Below are positions 9,743 to 20,114 of a stretch of 64,000 bases of DNA, piece by piece (the first letter of the stretch is position 1; each line of letters begins with the position of its first letter). The notes beneath the pieces were generated by a model. It did no database searches. It was not told the DNA's origin and saw only the letters and a list, made by a program, of their open reading frames with translations. Both the position numbers and the translations under genes were made by a program. Source of the DNA: Leptolyngbya sp. BC1307 (GTDB lineage: Bacteria > Cyanobacteriota > Cyanobacteriia > Phormidesmidales > Phormidesmidaceae); NCBI RefSeq assembly GCF_002286735.1, contig NZ_NRTA01000014.1, positions 37,199 through 101,198 on the forward strand, given 5' to 3'.

Positions 9743-10788
9743 ATGCCAGTTAATCCGGAAAAAGCCGCTGTTGCCGCTGGTTTGCGGTACGTTCACGACG
9801 GGCTGCCGGGTATCCGCCGTCAGCGCTGGGGTAGGGGCTTTAGCTACATTTTGCCAAGCGGCGATCGCCTCCCACCCTCCTCAGAGCGCGACCGAATTGA
9901 ATCCCTAGCAATTCCGCCTAACTGGGAAGAGGTGTGGATTTGCCAGGATCCGAACGGTCACCTGCAGGCAACCGGACGCGACGCCAAAGTCCGCAAGCAG
10001 TATCGCTATCACCCTGATTGGAATAAGTTTCGCAATCTGCAAAAGTTTGATCGCATGGTGCCCTTTGGCTTAGCCTTGCCCGCTCTGCGGGAGCAAACTC
10101 AGGCTGATCTGGCGCTGCCGAAGCTCTCTCGCCAAAAGGTGACAGCCGCGATTGTGCAGCTGTTAGATCGCACGCTAATCCGGGTGGGTAATGTGGAATA
10201 TGCCAAGCAAAACAAGTCTTATGGCCTGACGACGCTGCGCGATCGCCACGTCGATTTTGGCAAGGGAGAGGTCAGCTTTCACTTTAAGGGCAAAAGCGGT
10301 GTTGAGCATGAGGTGAAAGTTGAAGACCCAACGCTAGCTAAGGTAGTGCGTCGCTGCCGCGATATTCCTGGCTATGAGCTGTTTCAGTATTATGATGACG
10401 AAGGCGATCGCCAAACGGTCGATTCTGGCGATGTCAACAGCTATCTCAAAAGCGTCACTGGCGAAGATTTTACCGCTAAAGATTTTCGCACCTGGGCCGG
10501 AACAACCGTTGCTACCGATACCCTTCAGCAGCTCGGTGAATGGACGCAAGAGACCGAAGCCAAACGCAACGTCGTCGCCGCTATTAAAGCCGCCCCGCTC
10601 AGCTCGGCAACCGACCGGCCACCTGCCGCAAATACTACGTACACCCTACCGTTCCAGAAAACTACCTGGCAGGACTCCTGCTTGAGCAGCTGATCGAAGC
10701 TCAGAAGCAGGCTCGGGCTGACCCTGTCCATGCCGACTGGCTGGACACCCGTGAAAGCGCTGTCCTCACTTTGCTCAAATCTATTTAG
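9743..10788 (+). pseudogene. DNA topoisomerase IB (poxvirus type), frameshifted before the catalytic tyrosine
   Basis: The reading frame from 9743 encodes a bacterial type IB topoisomerase: LRYVHDGLPGIRRQRWGRGF, IPPNWEEVWICQDPNGHLQATGRD split by normal spacing, then the catalytic RVGNVEYA and KSYGLTTLRDRHV blocks. After AAIKAA (to 10594) this frame runs into an unrelated tail and stops at 10693. The expected C-terminus, NRPATCRKYYVHP with the active-site tyrosine, is intact in another frame from 10597 to a TAG at 10786-10788. The junction GCCGCC|CC implies loss of one base in a GCC run. Unless it is a sequencing error or a programmed shift, the main product lacks the catalytic tyrosine and cannot relax DNA. 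A single-frame annotation would end at 10693. Confidence 0.85.
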
Positions 10789-10798
10789 CGCTGTCTAA

Positions 10799-11746
10799 TT
10801 AGCGCTGCTTAAAAAGCTCCCAGCCTGCGGGCTGACGGTCTTTCGCAACCGGTTTCCCCTGAATAATTTCAGCTAAGATCTCGCCAGATTCCACCAGTCT
10901 AGGCCCCGGTCGATTGAAGTATTGATTGCCATCTGTGACATATACGCGACTGGTTTGCGCGGCTTTGAGCTGCGGCCATTCTGCGTGCGCCGCCATCTCC
11001 GCAGTTGCCTGTCGGGTTTGCTCCAGGTCATAGCCACAGGGCATCACAATGATGATATCTGGGTCAGCCGCTGTCAGCTCTGCCCAGCTCATCCAGTCAG
11101 AGTGCGCTCCCGCTTTGCCAAAACAGCTCTTACCGCCAGCCAGCGTCACCAACTCTGGTACCCAGTTACCCGCCGCCATCAGCGGTTCGGTCCACTCTAT
11201 ACAGGCAATCGTAGGGTGCGATTTAGTTTCTACTGTTTGCAATCGTGCTTGCAGCCGTTCAATCACAGACTTTGCAGTAGACTGCCCTACCGCTGAAGCG
11301 TCTAAAGCCGCTGCGACTCTCTCCATATCAGTCCATACATCGGCTAGGCGCTCAGGCTGCAAAGAGATTACCTGTATATCAGCCGCCGAGTCTGCTGAGG
11401 AAACTAGCTGCTTCACCGCCTGCTCAACGTCACTCAGGCTGACGGCGCACACTTCGCACTGCGCCTGGGTGATGATATGAGTCGGCTTCAGATCGGCCAG
11501 TACTGCTGTCTTTACCCGATACACGCTCAGCGCCTCTCTCAACAGGTTACTTACCCGCTCGTGAATTTCCGAACTGGTACCTACCGGGTCAAACTTGGGC
11601 TCAGTGCAAATAGGCAGATCGCGAACGGATTCAGGAAAATCACATTCGTGCGATCGCCCCACCAAATACTCGCCATAGCCCAGCGCCGCGACTATCTCAG
11701 TCGCACTCGGAATCAAAGACACAATCCGTAAATCACTCGAACTCAT
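10799..11746 (-). CDS. cobalamin-binding-type ABC substrate-binding protein (BtuF-like), 315 aa
   Basis: RIVSLIPSATEIVAALGYGEYLVGRSHECDFP is the characteristic opening (shown here by its parts RIVSLIPSATE and GRSHECDFP) of the BtuF-like class of periplasmic-binding folds. The central THIITQAQCEVCAVS and later PDIIIVMPCGYDLEQT are further family blocks. The protein lacks a signal peptide or lipobox, so it may act in the cytosol, as many bacterial members of this cobalamin-binding group appear to. No transporter genes are adjacent. The stop is 10 bp beyond the end of the frameshifted topoisomerase, converging on it. Confidence 0.82.
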   Translation of the reverse strand: MSSSDLRIVSLIPSATEIVAALGYGEYLVGRSHECDFPESVRDLPICTEPKFDPVGTSSEIHERVSNLLREALSVYRVKTAVLADLKPTHIITQAQCEVCAVSLSDVEQAVKQLVSSADSAADIQVISLQPERLADVWTDMERVAAALDASAVGQSTAKSVIERLQARLQTVETKSHPTIACIEWTEPLMAAGNWVPELVTLAGGKSCFGKAGAHSDWMSWAELTAADPDIIIVMPCGYDLEQTRQATAEMAAHAEWPQLKAAQTSRVYVTDGNQYFNRPGPRLVESGEILAEIIQGKPVAKDRQPAGWELFKQR

Positions 11747-11883
11747 AGCGATACCTTCATAAAAACTAACGCCTCATACGGACTCTCTAACCGACTGGGG
11801 CACACTAACCCCAATTCCCCTTTTTCCAATTCCCCTTTTCCCTTCTCTCCCCCAAGCCCTAGTGAATCGTAGCCAGCTACTCT

Positions 11884-13299
11884 ATGCACTCCACCGCCCG
11901 CCAACTCCCTTCGCCTACGCCTGCCTTAGTTGCGGGCACTCAGCAATCACTCAGCATCCACTCTACGCTCAGTGACCTGCCGCTACATGCCTTCTCGGTC
12001 ACTGCCGACTGCGCCATTCAGTCGCTTGTAGAGCATTTCACTCAATTTCCCGATCTGCCTGGGGTCATCATCACTGATGTCGGTCATCTCAGCGTCATGT
12101 CGCGACAGCAGTTTTCAGAATGCTTGCTGTATATGGGACATACCGCTTGTTTTCAATCGGGCTCGCTGCGTCTGGTGCTCAATCAGGCCGACCGCAGAGC
12201 CCTGACGCTCGCTGGCCATACTGCCATCTTGACAGGCGCACGGCATGCTCTCAGACGCCCGTTAGAACAGCAGAGCGCACCTATTTTGGTGCAACACGCT
12301 GACGGCCCGCACCTGCTGGATGCCCGCGTTCTCAACGTAGCCCATTGGCAAATTCGCGGCATCGAAACTCAGATTCGCTACGAGCGGCTACAGATGCAGC
12401 TTTTGCAGAGCGAGAAGATGGCGGCGCTGGGGCGTCTGGTCGATGGCGTTGCTCACGAAATCTTAGACCCGGTGAGCTTTATCTGGGGCAATTTGAGCTA
12501 CATTGCGGGCTACGCTCAACAGCAGCGCGAACTGCTGATGGCTTACGAAGCCGCTCTACCCGATCCGCCGCCTGAAGTCGCGCAGCTCCGAGATGAGGTT
12601 GAAATTGAGTATTTGCGCGAGGATCTGCCAGCGGCGATCGCCAGTGCCCGCAGCGGTGCCTCCAGACTGCGACAGCTCGCTACCAGCCTGCAAAACTTCT
12701 GCCATATTGATGAAGTTCACCCTCGTCCGACTGACCTCAATACGCTGCTAGACAGCACTTTACGCCTGCTGAAAAGCCGCCTGATCACCTCGATTACACT
12801 GGAGTGCTGCTATGGCAAACTGCCGCCAGTATCCTGCTTTCCAGGTCAGCTCAGTCAGGTCTTTATGAACCTACTGGTCAACGCTGTCGATTCCCTGCTC
12901 TCTCAGACCCATCTTCGAACCCTTCAAGGCGCGACTGCCTCTGAGCTTGTCGCCGAAGCGCCCCAGATCACGGTCACAACCTGCGTTCTTTCAGATCAGG
13001 AGACACCGACGGCTAACCCTGACGACGCCCGCTGGGTTTCAATTATCATCACTGACAATGGCCCCGGCCTGCTACCAGAGACCAAAGCGCAAGTGACTGA
13101 CTCTTTCTCTACGCAGAGCCGCTCTCGCAAAGAAACTGGCCTGGCGCTGAGCTACCAAATCATCACGGCCAAACACGGCGGCAGATTTTGGATGCGCTCT
13201 TTTCACGCTTCTGAAGAGACCTTGCCACCCGGCGATCGCACGCCAACCGGTACCGAATTCGAAATTCTGTTGCCACTGACTTCAGATGAGACAAAATAG
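11884..13299 (+). CDS. sensor histidine kinase, cytosolic, with altered H-box, 471 aa
   Basis: The first 170 residues form a sensor part without recognisable PAS or GAF domains and no membrane spans. A short coiled coil leads into the dimerisation helix VDGVAHEILDPVSFIWGNL with the phospho-acceptor His at about residue 191. The usual cyanobacterial sequence here is AHEINNPV; this protein has ILD in place of INN. The ATP-binding domain has the N-box FMNLLVNAVDSL, G1 DNGPGL and a G2-like TGLALSYQI, which lacks the usual GxGLG glycines. Kinase activity may therefore be reduced. No response regulator is adjacent, so this is an orphan kinase. Confidence 0.85.
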   Translation: MHSTARQLPSPTPALVAGTQQSLSIHSTLSDLPLHAFSVTADCAIQSLVEHFTQFPDLPGVIITDVGHLSVMSRQQFSECLLYMGHTACFQSGSLRLVLNQADRRALTLAGHTAILTGARHALRRPLEQQSAPILVQHADGPHLLDARVLNVAHWQIRGIETQIRYERLQMQLLQSEKMAALGRLVDGVAHEILDPVSFIWGNLSYIAGYAQQQRELLMAYEAALPDPPPEVAQLRDEVEIEYLREDLPAAIASARSGASRLRQLATSLQNFCHIDEVHPRPTDLNTLLDSTLRLLKSRLITSITLECCYGKLPPVSCFPGQLSQVFMNLLVNAVDSLLSQTHLRTLQGATASELVAEAPQITVTTCVLSDQETPTANPDDARWVSIIITDNGPGLLPETKAQVTDSFSTQSRSRKETGLALSYQIITAKHGGRFWMRSFHASEETLPPGDRTPTGTEFEILLPLTSDETK

Positions 13300-13379
13300 C
13301 TTTTCTTGTCCCCTCGCCTACATCTGGAAAGATCATTTTTGGCAGCAACCCCTCAAGGTTTTTGCTCAAATGGGTATGG

Positions 13380-14513
13380 CTAAGCGGCGATCGCCATTGC
13401 CCCTGCATTCACCACATCTATATAAAACCGCTCTAGCTGCCGGGTAGATGCCTCCCAGCCCCAGCGCTCAGCCTCGACGCGGGCGTTTTGCCTGAGCAGT
13501 TCGCGCTCAGCTTTCATGCCCAACAGCTTTTGAGTGGCGGCAATGGCCCCTTGCTCATCTGCCGGGTCAAACATAAAGCCATTAATGCCATCGGTGACAA
13601 TATCGGGAATGCCCCCGGCGTTGGCGGCAATGACCGGGCAACCAGCAGCCATGGCCTCTAGCAACACCAGACCTAAGGTTTCGGTGCGAGACGGGAAGAT
13701 AAAGGCATCGGCAGAGGCGTAGGCTGCGCCCAGTTCTTCGCCGCCCAGATAACCCACAAAATGGGTGGGCGTCCCGGCAAAGTGTCTCTCTAGCTCTTCG
13801 CGGTTAGGGCCATCGCCCACCAGCGCTAAACGAGCGCCGGGAATAGAGTCTAGAACAGGTTTGATCCGGTCGATTTCTTTTTCGGCAGAGAGGCGACCAA
13901 TATAGATCAGAATAGGGGCGTCAGGGTGGCCTTGCGTGAGGTGCGATCGCATCTTTTCACTGCGCAAATCAGGCCGAAACAGATCGGTATCTACCCCGCG
14001 CTGCCATACTTCTACCCGCTCAATATCATGCTCAGTGAGTTCCTGCTGCATCGCCGTTGAGGTACACAGATTGATCGCCGCTTTGTTGTGCATGGCTTTC
14101 AGCAACTCCCACAGCACCCCTTCTAACATGCCAAGGTTGTAGTGCTCCAGATACTTAGGCAAATGCGTGTGATAAGAGGCCACCAGCGGCACATTTAGAG
14201 ACTTGCTGTAGTAAATGCCCGCTAGCCCCAGCACAGCCGGGTTGACCACATGAATTAGCTCAGGCTTGAACGCCTCTATCGCCTCTCGGATAGACGGGCG
14301 CGGGAAGGCCAGTTTTAGCTCCGGATAAAGCGGCAGCGGAAACCCTGAGACCCCTTCCACTCTGGCTCCTTTATACTCGGTCAGACCACCTTCGGGGCAA
14401 AACACGCAGACCTCGTTGCCGAAGTTTTGCAAATGTTCGACGGTGTGCTTCAAACGGGTGACAATGCCGTCAACTTTAGGGAGAAAGGTCTCTGTAAAAA
14501 TGGCAATTCGCAT
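13380..14513 (-). CDS. sqdX: sulfoquinovosyl transferase SqdX, 377 aa
   Basis: GT4-family glycosyltransferase that moves sulfoquinovose from UDP-sulfoquinovose to diacylglycerol, the last step of sulfolipid (SQDG) synthesis at thylakoid and cytoplasmic membranes. The N-terminus MRIAIFTETFLPKVDGIVTR is typical. The acceptor-side YHTHLPKYLEHYNLG, the donor-binding GRLSAEKEIDRI and the EX7E motif region FPSRTETLGLVLLEAMAAG are all present. Length matches the family. It lies 286 bp downstream of sqdB on the same strand, the usual pairing, so the two are probably one transcription unit or regulon. Confidence 0.93.
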   Translation of the reverse strand: MRIAIFTETFLPKVDGIVTRLKHTVEHLQNFGNEVCVFCPEGGLTEYKGARVEGVSGFPLPLYPELKLAFPRPSIREAIEAFKPELIHVVNPAVLGLAGIYYSKSLNVPLVASYHTHLPKYLEHYNLGMLEGVLWELLKAMHNKAAINLCTSTAMQQELTEHDIERVEVWQRGVDTDLFRPDLRSEKMRSHLTQGHPDAPILIYIGRLSAEKEIDRIKPVLDSIPGARLALVGDGPNREELERHFAGTPTHFVGYLGGEELGAAYASADAFIFPSRTETLGLVLLEAMAAGCPVIAANAGGIPDIVTDGINGFMFDPADEQGAIAATQKLLGMKAERELLRQNARVEAERWGWEASTRQLERFYIDVVNAGAMAIAA

Positions 14514-14799
14514 AGGTACAGCAAGGTCAGGAGTGAAGTGAAAGAAATCAGTAGGCCGATCACTCTGCTGTAAATAAGCAGGGGATATCAGGTTTTTACC
14601 CTGAGAGAACAGCCGTTTGCAACCCTCTTAGGACACTTGATACAGGGGCACCTAGCACCTATTCAAATCAGACTATAGATGGAGACCTGCCCAAAAACTT
14701 AGCTCGGCAAAAAGGCCAGGTCGCACCCAGAACATTTGGTTCTTAGTAACAAACTGACCTTCGTCAATCGGCGGATAGGCCGCTTATCTTGCAAGCAGG

Positions 14800-16295
<1,496 letters not shown>

Positions 16296-17570
16296 CTAGG
16301 GGCGGTTGAGCTGAAAGACGAGCAGGCTGGTCTCTTGCTCGTCGATAAAATTATCGTCACTCATGACAAGCAAACTTTCGTGGCCACCTGGGAGAGTGGG
16401 GCCAAAGGTCATCGCTTCGTAGTTTTGTAGGGGGGTAGGCAGGCTGGTAAAGTCGAGCACGAGCTGTTTGCGGATGGGCTGAATGCCACTGGGGTCAATG
16501 CCGCTATCGTTACGGAGGGAGGCGATCGCACTAATATCGGTCGCGCCACCAGAGGCCAGCTGATAGAGCTTTAGCGCAAACCCTTGAAAGCCATAGGAGC
16601 GCTCCAGTCCTAAGAAGTGACCGCCCTGGTCGAGCACGGCAATTTCAGACAGGCCGTGTAGGACAGCGCCCGAAGGTGCCAGATCCATTTCGTAAAGGTG
16701 CTCAGAAATAAACGTCGTCTGATACTGGTCAAGGGTGTAGTGCAGCAGGCGATTTTTGTAGGGGATTTCGGGGGCAAAGTCCAGGTCTTGCAGCAGCGGG
16801 CCTTCAGTCGCGACAAACAGCCGGTAGGGTTCGTAAATGCCACCTGTCCCAGAGGAAACGTTGATCGCCAGCGCTTCAAAGCTGAGGTTTTCTTGAACGC
16901 CCTGAGTCTGCTCTAGCATGTCTTCTACCGCCTCTTCTGCGGCGTTCTCTGAGCCGGCTGTGGCGGTGGTCTGATTGAGCAGATTGTCTGAGAGATAGCG
17001 CTCGGGTATGGGTATTGCTGTTTTTAACTGGCCAGTAGCCAGGTCGTATTCGCCTACGGCGGCGGCGATTTGCCGTTTGGGAGAGCCTTCGCTGGCGATC
17101 AGGAGCGTGTTGCTGGGGGTGAGGGCCATGCCTTCGGGATCGAGGCTACCGGGGGCGTAAGGGTTGCCCTGAGCGTCTTTGAGGTAGGTGACCGATTCGA
17201 CTGTGAGTCTAGGATCGGTCAGATTCTTTAGGGTGAGGGTGTAAAAGCGGGGGCGATCGCGGCTATCTGAAAGGGCATAAAGGCGATCACGCGGTATGTC
17301 GTAGGCGATCGCCGAAATGCCGCCTACTGGCTCACCTTCAAAGCTTTGCTTAGGGAGTATTGTGCTGCCGACTAGGTCTACAGAAACATCGAGAAATAGA
17401 CGTTCTTGGGCGCTTACCTGCGGTAGTGCGCAGCCGCCGAGGAGGGCGATCGCCAGCAGGCTACTTACCAGTGTTTTGAGGCTCAGCGTTTTGAGGCTTA
17501 GCGTTTTGAGGCTTAGCGTTTTAAGGCATTGGCTAGCCCTACGGAGCCAGGGGAATCGATCGCAAGACAT
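16296..17570 (-). CDS. esterase-like phytase-family lipoprotein, 424 aa
   Basis: After a short basic N-terminus and a hydrophobic stretch, LAIALLGGC forms a lipobox, so the mature protein is predicted to be a lipoprotein from about Cys47. The body matches the phytase-like beta-propeller family (PF13449 type): GGISAIAYD near the start, DPEGMAL, NLSFEALAI and ENYEAMTFG-like blocks (here NYEAMTFGP), and a C-terminal LLVMSDDNF. Family members are secreted phosphoesterase or esterase-like proteins with little direct biochemistry. The signal region is expanded by a 15-bp tandem repeat that encodes repeated LKTLS units. Its 5' end is close to the divergent pseudouridine synthase gene. Confidence 0.82.
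   Translation of the reverse strand: MSCDRFPWLRRASQCLKTLSLKTLSLKTLSLKTLVSSLLAIALLGGCALPQVSAQERLFLDVSVDLVGSTILPKQSFEGEPVGGISAIAYDIPRDRLYALSDSRDRPRFYTLTLKNLTDPRLTVESVTYLKDAQGNPYAPGSLDPEGMALTPSNTLLIASEGSPKRQIAAAVGEYDLATGQLKTAIPIPERYLSDNLLNQTTATAGSENAAEEAVEDMLEQTQGVQENLSFEALAINVSSGTGGIYEPYRLFVATEGPLLQDLDFAPEIPYKNRLLHYTLDQYQTTFISEHLYEMDLAPSGAVLHGLSEIAVLDQGGHFLGLERSYGFQGFALKLYQLASGGATDISAIASLRNDSGIDPSGIQPIRKQLVLDFTSLPTPLQNYEAMTFGPTLPGGHESLLVMSDDNFIDEQETSLLVFQLNRP
17473..17527. repeat. 15-bp tandem repeat inside a signal-peptide coding region
   Basis: The unit GTTTTGAGGCTTAGC occurs 3.7 times (17473-17487 with one change, 17488-17502, 17503-17517, partial to 17527). As 15 is a multiple of three, copy-number change would lengthen or shorten the n-region of the lipoprotein without a frameshift. 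Confidence 0.9.
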
Positions 17571-17663
17571 GAAGCCGTCACAGTTATAGATATCTATATG
17601 ATTAACGATAGGTTATTTGAAGTGAAGAGGAGCAGCCTCGCCAATTTGCCAGATAGACCCGCG

Positions 17664-18620
17664 ATGAATCAGGGCTGGACGTATGCCGACCGAGTGCGGA
17701 CCGGCGGACAAACTGTGCTGGACTATTACACTCAGCGCTACCAGCACTCTACCCGCGAGCAATGGCAGGCGCGAATTGAGCAGGGGCAAATTTTACGAGA
17801 TGGCTTGCCAGTAACCGCTCAGGCAGTGTTAGGGCGCGGACAAACGCTCACCTACTATCGTCTGCCCTGGCAAGAGCCAGACGCGCCGCTAGATTTTGAG
17901 GTGCTGTATGAGGATGAAGATTTGTGGGCGATCGCCAAACCCTCTGGCTTGCCCGTTCTCCCTGGCGGCGGCTATTTAGAGCATACGTTGCTCCACCAAA
18001 TGCGGCGGCACTACCCGGACGATACCCCCGTTCCTGTGCATCGGTTAGGGCGAGGAACCTCGGGAGTGATGCTATTTGCCCGGTCTGAGCTGGCGAGAGA
18101 AAGGCTATCGCGACAGTTTAGAGAACGGACGATCAGTAAAATCTATCGGGCGCTGATTGGCCCGACTGACCCGGCAGAATTGGCTGAAAGGAGCGATCGC
18201 TTTACCTGCACCACGCCAATTGGCAAACTGCCCCATTCGCAAATTGGCTATATCTATGGTCACTCACCTACCGGGCTGGCCTCTCACAGTGAATGCCAGA
18301 TACTGCAGCGCGGTCCGCAGTCAACGCTGGTCGAAGTCTCTATTTTGACGGGCAGACCTCACCAGATTCGGATTCATCTGGCAGCGGCAGGCTATCCGCT
18401 GTTGGGCGATCCGCTTTATCCGGTGGGCGGTGTGCCTGATCTGAATGGCTCGGTGATGCCGGGCGACTGCGGCTATTGCCTGCACGCCCATCGGGTGCGA
18501 TTTACCCATCCTCGCCTGGGGAAAACTCTGTGCGTTGTCGCCGAGCTGCCGGACGGCTTGAGATGGACAGCTGTAAGGAATGGCTATCCTCACTTTTCAT
18601 CGGCTGCTTTGTTGGCGTAG
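17664..18620 (+). CDS. RluA-family RNA pseudouridine synthase with HRLG in place of HRLD, 318 aa
   Basis: Isomerises uridine to pseudouridine in rRNA or tRNA. An S4-like RNA-binding part (QWQARIEQGQILRDG) precedes the catalytic domain. The active-site block reads PVHRLGRGTSGVMLFA; the catalytic Asp of the usual HRLDRxTSG is Gly here. ISKIYRALIG and LTGRPHQIRIHLAAAGYPLLGDPLY match the family well. I chose ATG 17664 (MNQGWTYADRV) because the first ATGs, 17529 and 17598, lie in or near the divergent lipoprotein gene's start region and encode unconserved residues; no start has a clear ribosome-binding site. Confidence 0.85.
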   Translation: MNQGWTYADRVRTGGQTVLDYYTQRYQHSTREQWQARIEQGQILRDGLPVTAQAVLGRGQTLTYYRLPWQEPDAPLDFEVLYEDEDLWAIAKPSGLPVLPGGGYLEHTLLHQMRRHYPDDTPVPVHRLGRGTSGVMLFARSELARERLSRQFRERTISKIYRALIGPTDPAELAERSDRFTCTTPIGKLPHSQIGYIYGHSPTGLASHSECQILQRGPQSTLVEVSILTGRPHQIRIHLAAAGYPLLGDPLYPVGGVPDLNGSVMPGDCGYCLHAHRVRFTHPRLGKTLCVVAELPDGLRWTAVRNGYPHFSSAALLA

Positions 18621-18683
18621 AGTGGCACAGACTGGTTCATTTCCGCTTTCGGTGCTTTTTGACGGCTTTTTATTGCTTTTCCT

Positions 18684-19649
18684 ATGGCTCAGCCTGACTA
18701 CATTCTCTACGCTCAGCACGGTTGGGCTGATATCGACCGGGGGATTGGCACTCTGGCACGGCAAATTGCTAGCCCTAATGCGCGGGTAGTCGTGCCTAAT
18801 TTAGGGTTTGTCAATACCTGGATTCGGATTGCGCCACTGATTGATCAGGTAGAGGCGATCGCCCTGCAAACCCAAGCTGACCATCCTGAGACGCCGATCC
18901 GCGTGATTGGTCACTCGATGGGCGGGCTGATCTGGCTAGAAGTGCTGGCCCGGCATCCGGAGTGGTGGCCGCTGGTGGAGTCTCTGGTGTTGGTGGGTTC
19001 GCCGGTCGGTGGAGCGGACTTGAGCCGAATGGTCGATCCGTTTGCTTGGGGAGTAGGCATCGCCAAAGACCTGGGGCAAAATCGGCGATCGCTCGCTGAG
19101 CGGATTGCGGCTGAAGTGCCAACCCTGGTGATTGCCGGAGATTTCTACCGGGGCGGCGATGGCATTGTGCCGTTGGAATGTACTAAGTTTCACCGGGCTA
19201 GCTATGTGGCGATCAGCGGCATCAGCCATCACCGGCTCAAACAGCATTCGGCAGTAGCTAACGTGATTCAGCAGTTTTGGCAAAGCTCGGCTCATCTGTG
19301 TGTGCCCAGTCCGATTGGGAGCTATTGCGATCGCCTGATTCGTCAGCTACAGGCGGTGCCCGGCATGACAGATGCTCACTATCAGGGCTTTGATAAGTCT
19401 GAGCTGTGGGCGCATTTGCCCGACGGACTGATGCTACAAACCTGGTGCAGTCGGTTGAATGTTCATCATGTCTATTTGTCGAGCCCTAGTGGTGACTGTC
19501 TCTTTGCGGGCTTTGTCGGCTGGCCGCATACGGTGGCGCTATACGACACGCTATGGCATTTGCGAAAAAGCTGGTCTCCCTCAGCACCGTCTTCAGCGCA
19601 AGTTGAGGCGATCGCTATTGACTTTCCTTTAGATGCAACAATCCCTTAG
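18684..19649 (+). CDS. alpha/beta hydrolase, 321 aa
   Basis: ILYAQHGWADIDRGI opens the fold with the oxyanion-type HG, and VIGHSMGGLIWLEVL holds the nucleophile elbow GHSMG with Ser at about residue 79. LVIAGDFYRGGDGIVPLE carries the likely acid residue, and ISGISHHRLKQH the likely catalytic His. The C-terminal 110 residues do not belong to the core fold and may be a lid or accessory domain. No signal peptide is seen. It follows the pseudouridine synthase by 63 bp and may be co-transcribed. Substrate unknown. Confidence 0.8.
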   Translation: MAQPDYILYAQHGWADIDRGIGTLARQIASPNARVVVPNLGFVNTWIRIAPLIDQVEAIALQTQADHPETPIRVIGHSMGGLIWLEVLARHPEWWPLVESLVLVGSPVGGADLSRMVDPFAWGVGIAKDLGQNRRSLAERIAAEVPTLVIAGDFYRGGDGIVPLECTKFHRASYVAISGISHHRLKQHSAVANVIQQFWQSSAHLCVPSPIGSYCDRLIRQLQAVPGMTDAHYQGFDKSELWAHLPDGLMLQTWCSRLNVHHVYLSSPSGDCLFAGFVGWPHTVALYDTLWHLRKSWSPSAPSSAQVEAIAIDFPLDATIP

Positions 19650-19880
19650 CTCTTATTATTCGCTAGTTGAGTTTCTTCTCGCTCTAAACAGCGATCGCCC
19701 CTTCAAACTGAAGTTCTGCACGATGAAGCCAAACATTGCATTTATGCAAATTGAGTTTTGTATTGAGTGATGGAAGAAAGCAGAGGGTGAAAGGAGCGAT
19801 CGCGCCGCTGAATGGAAGAGTTGGGCGGGCGATCGCAGCTAACACCCTCGCAAACTAAAGTTCACTGAACACGAGCCTCC

Positions 19881-20114
19881 CTAAGCCGCCCTCACTCGCT
19901 TAGTCAATATCGCCATTACCTCATTGGGCCTGCCCGTCGGCAGCAATTGGCTCCAGTCATTTGGCTCAGCATAGTTCAGATGATGCAATTGCTGAATGGT
20001 TACCTGCACCGCGCTAGGGCTACCAAACAGCATATGGCGCACAGGTTCAGTCGGTGAGCTGCCATCAGCAGAAGCAGTGGACGCAAAAGCGCCCGCAGTA
20101 GAAGGGATAAACAT
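19881..20114 (-). CDS. conserved cyanobacterial hypothetical protein, 77 aa
   Basis: A short low-complexity N-terminus (STAGAFASTASADGSSP) precedes a compact conserved core, VRHMLFGSPSAVQVTIQQLH, then YAEPNDWSQLLPTGRPNEVMAILTK. That core is familiar from small proteins widespread in cyanobacteria with no assigned role. A hairpin with a minus-strand T-run lies about 50 bp upstream of the start codon, so expression may be controlled in the leader. Confidence 0.75.
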   Translation of the reverse strand: MFIPSTAGAFASTASADGSSPTEPVRHMLFGSPSAVQVTIQQLHHLNYAEPNDWSQLLPTGRPNEVMAILTKRVRAA

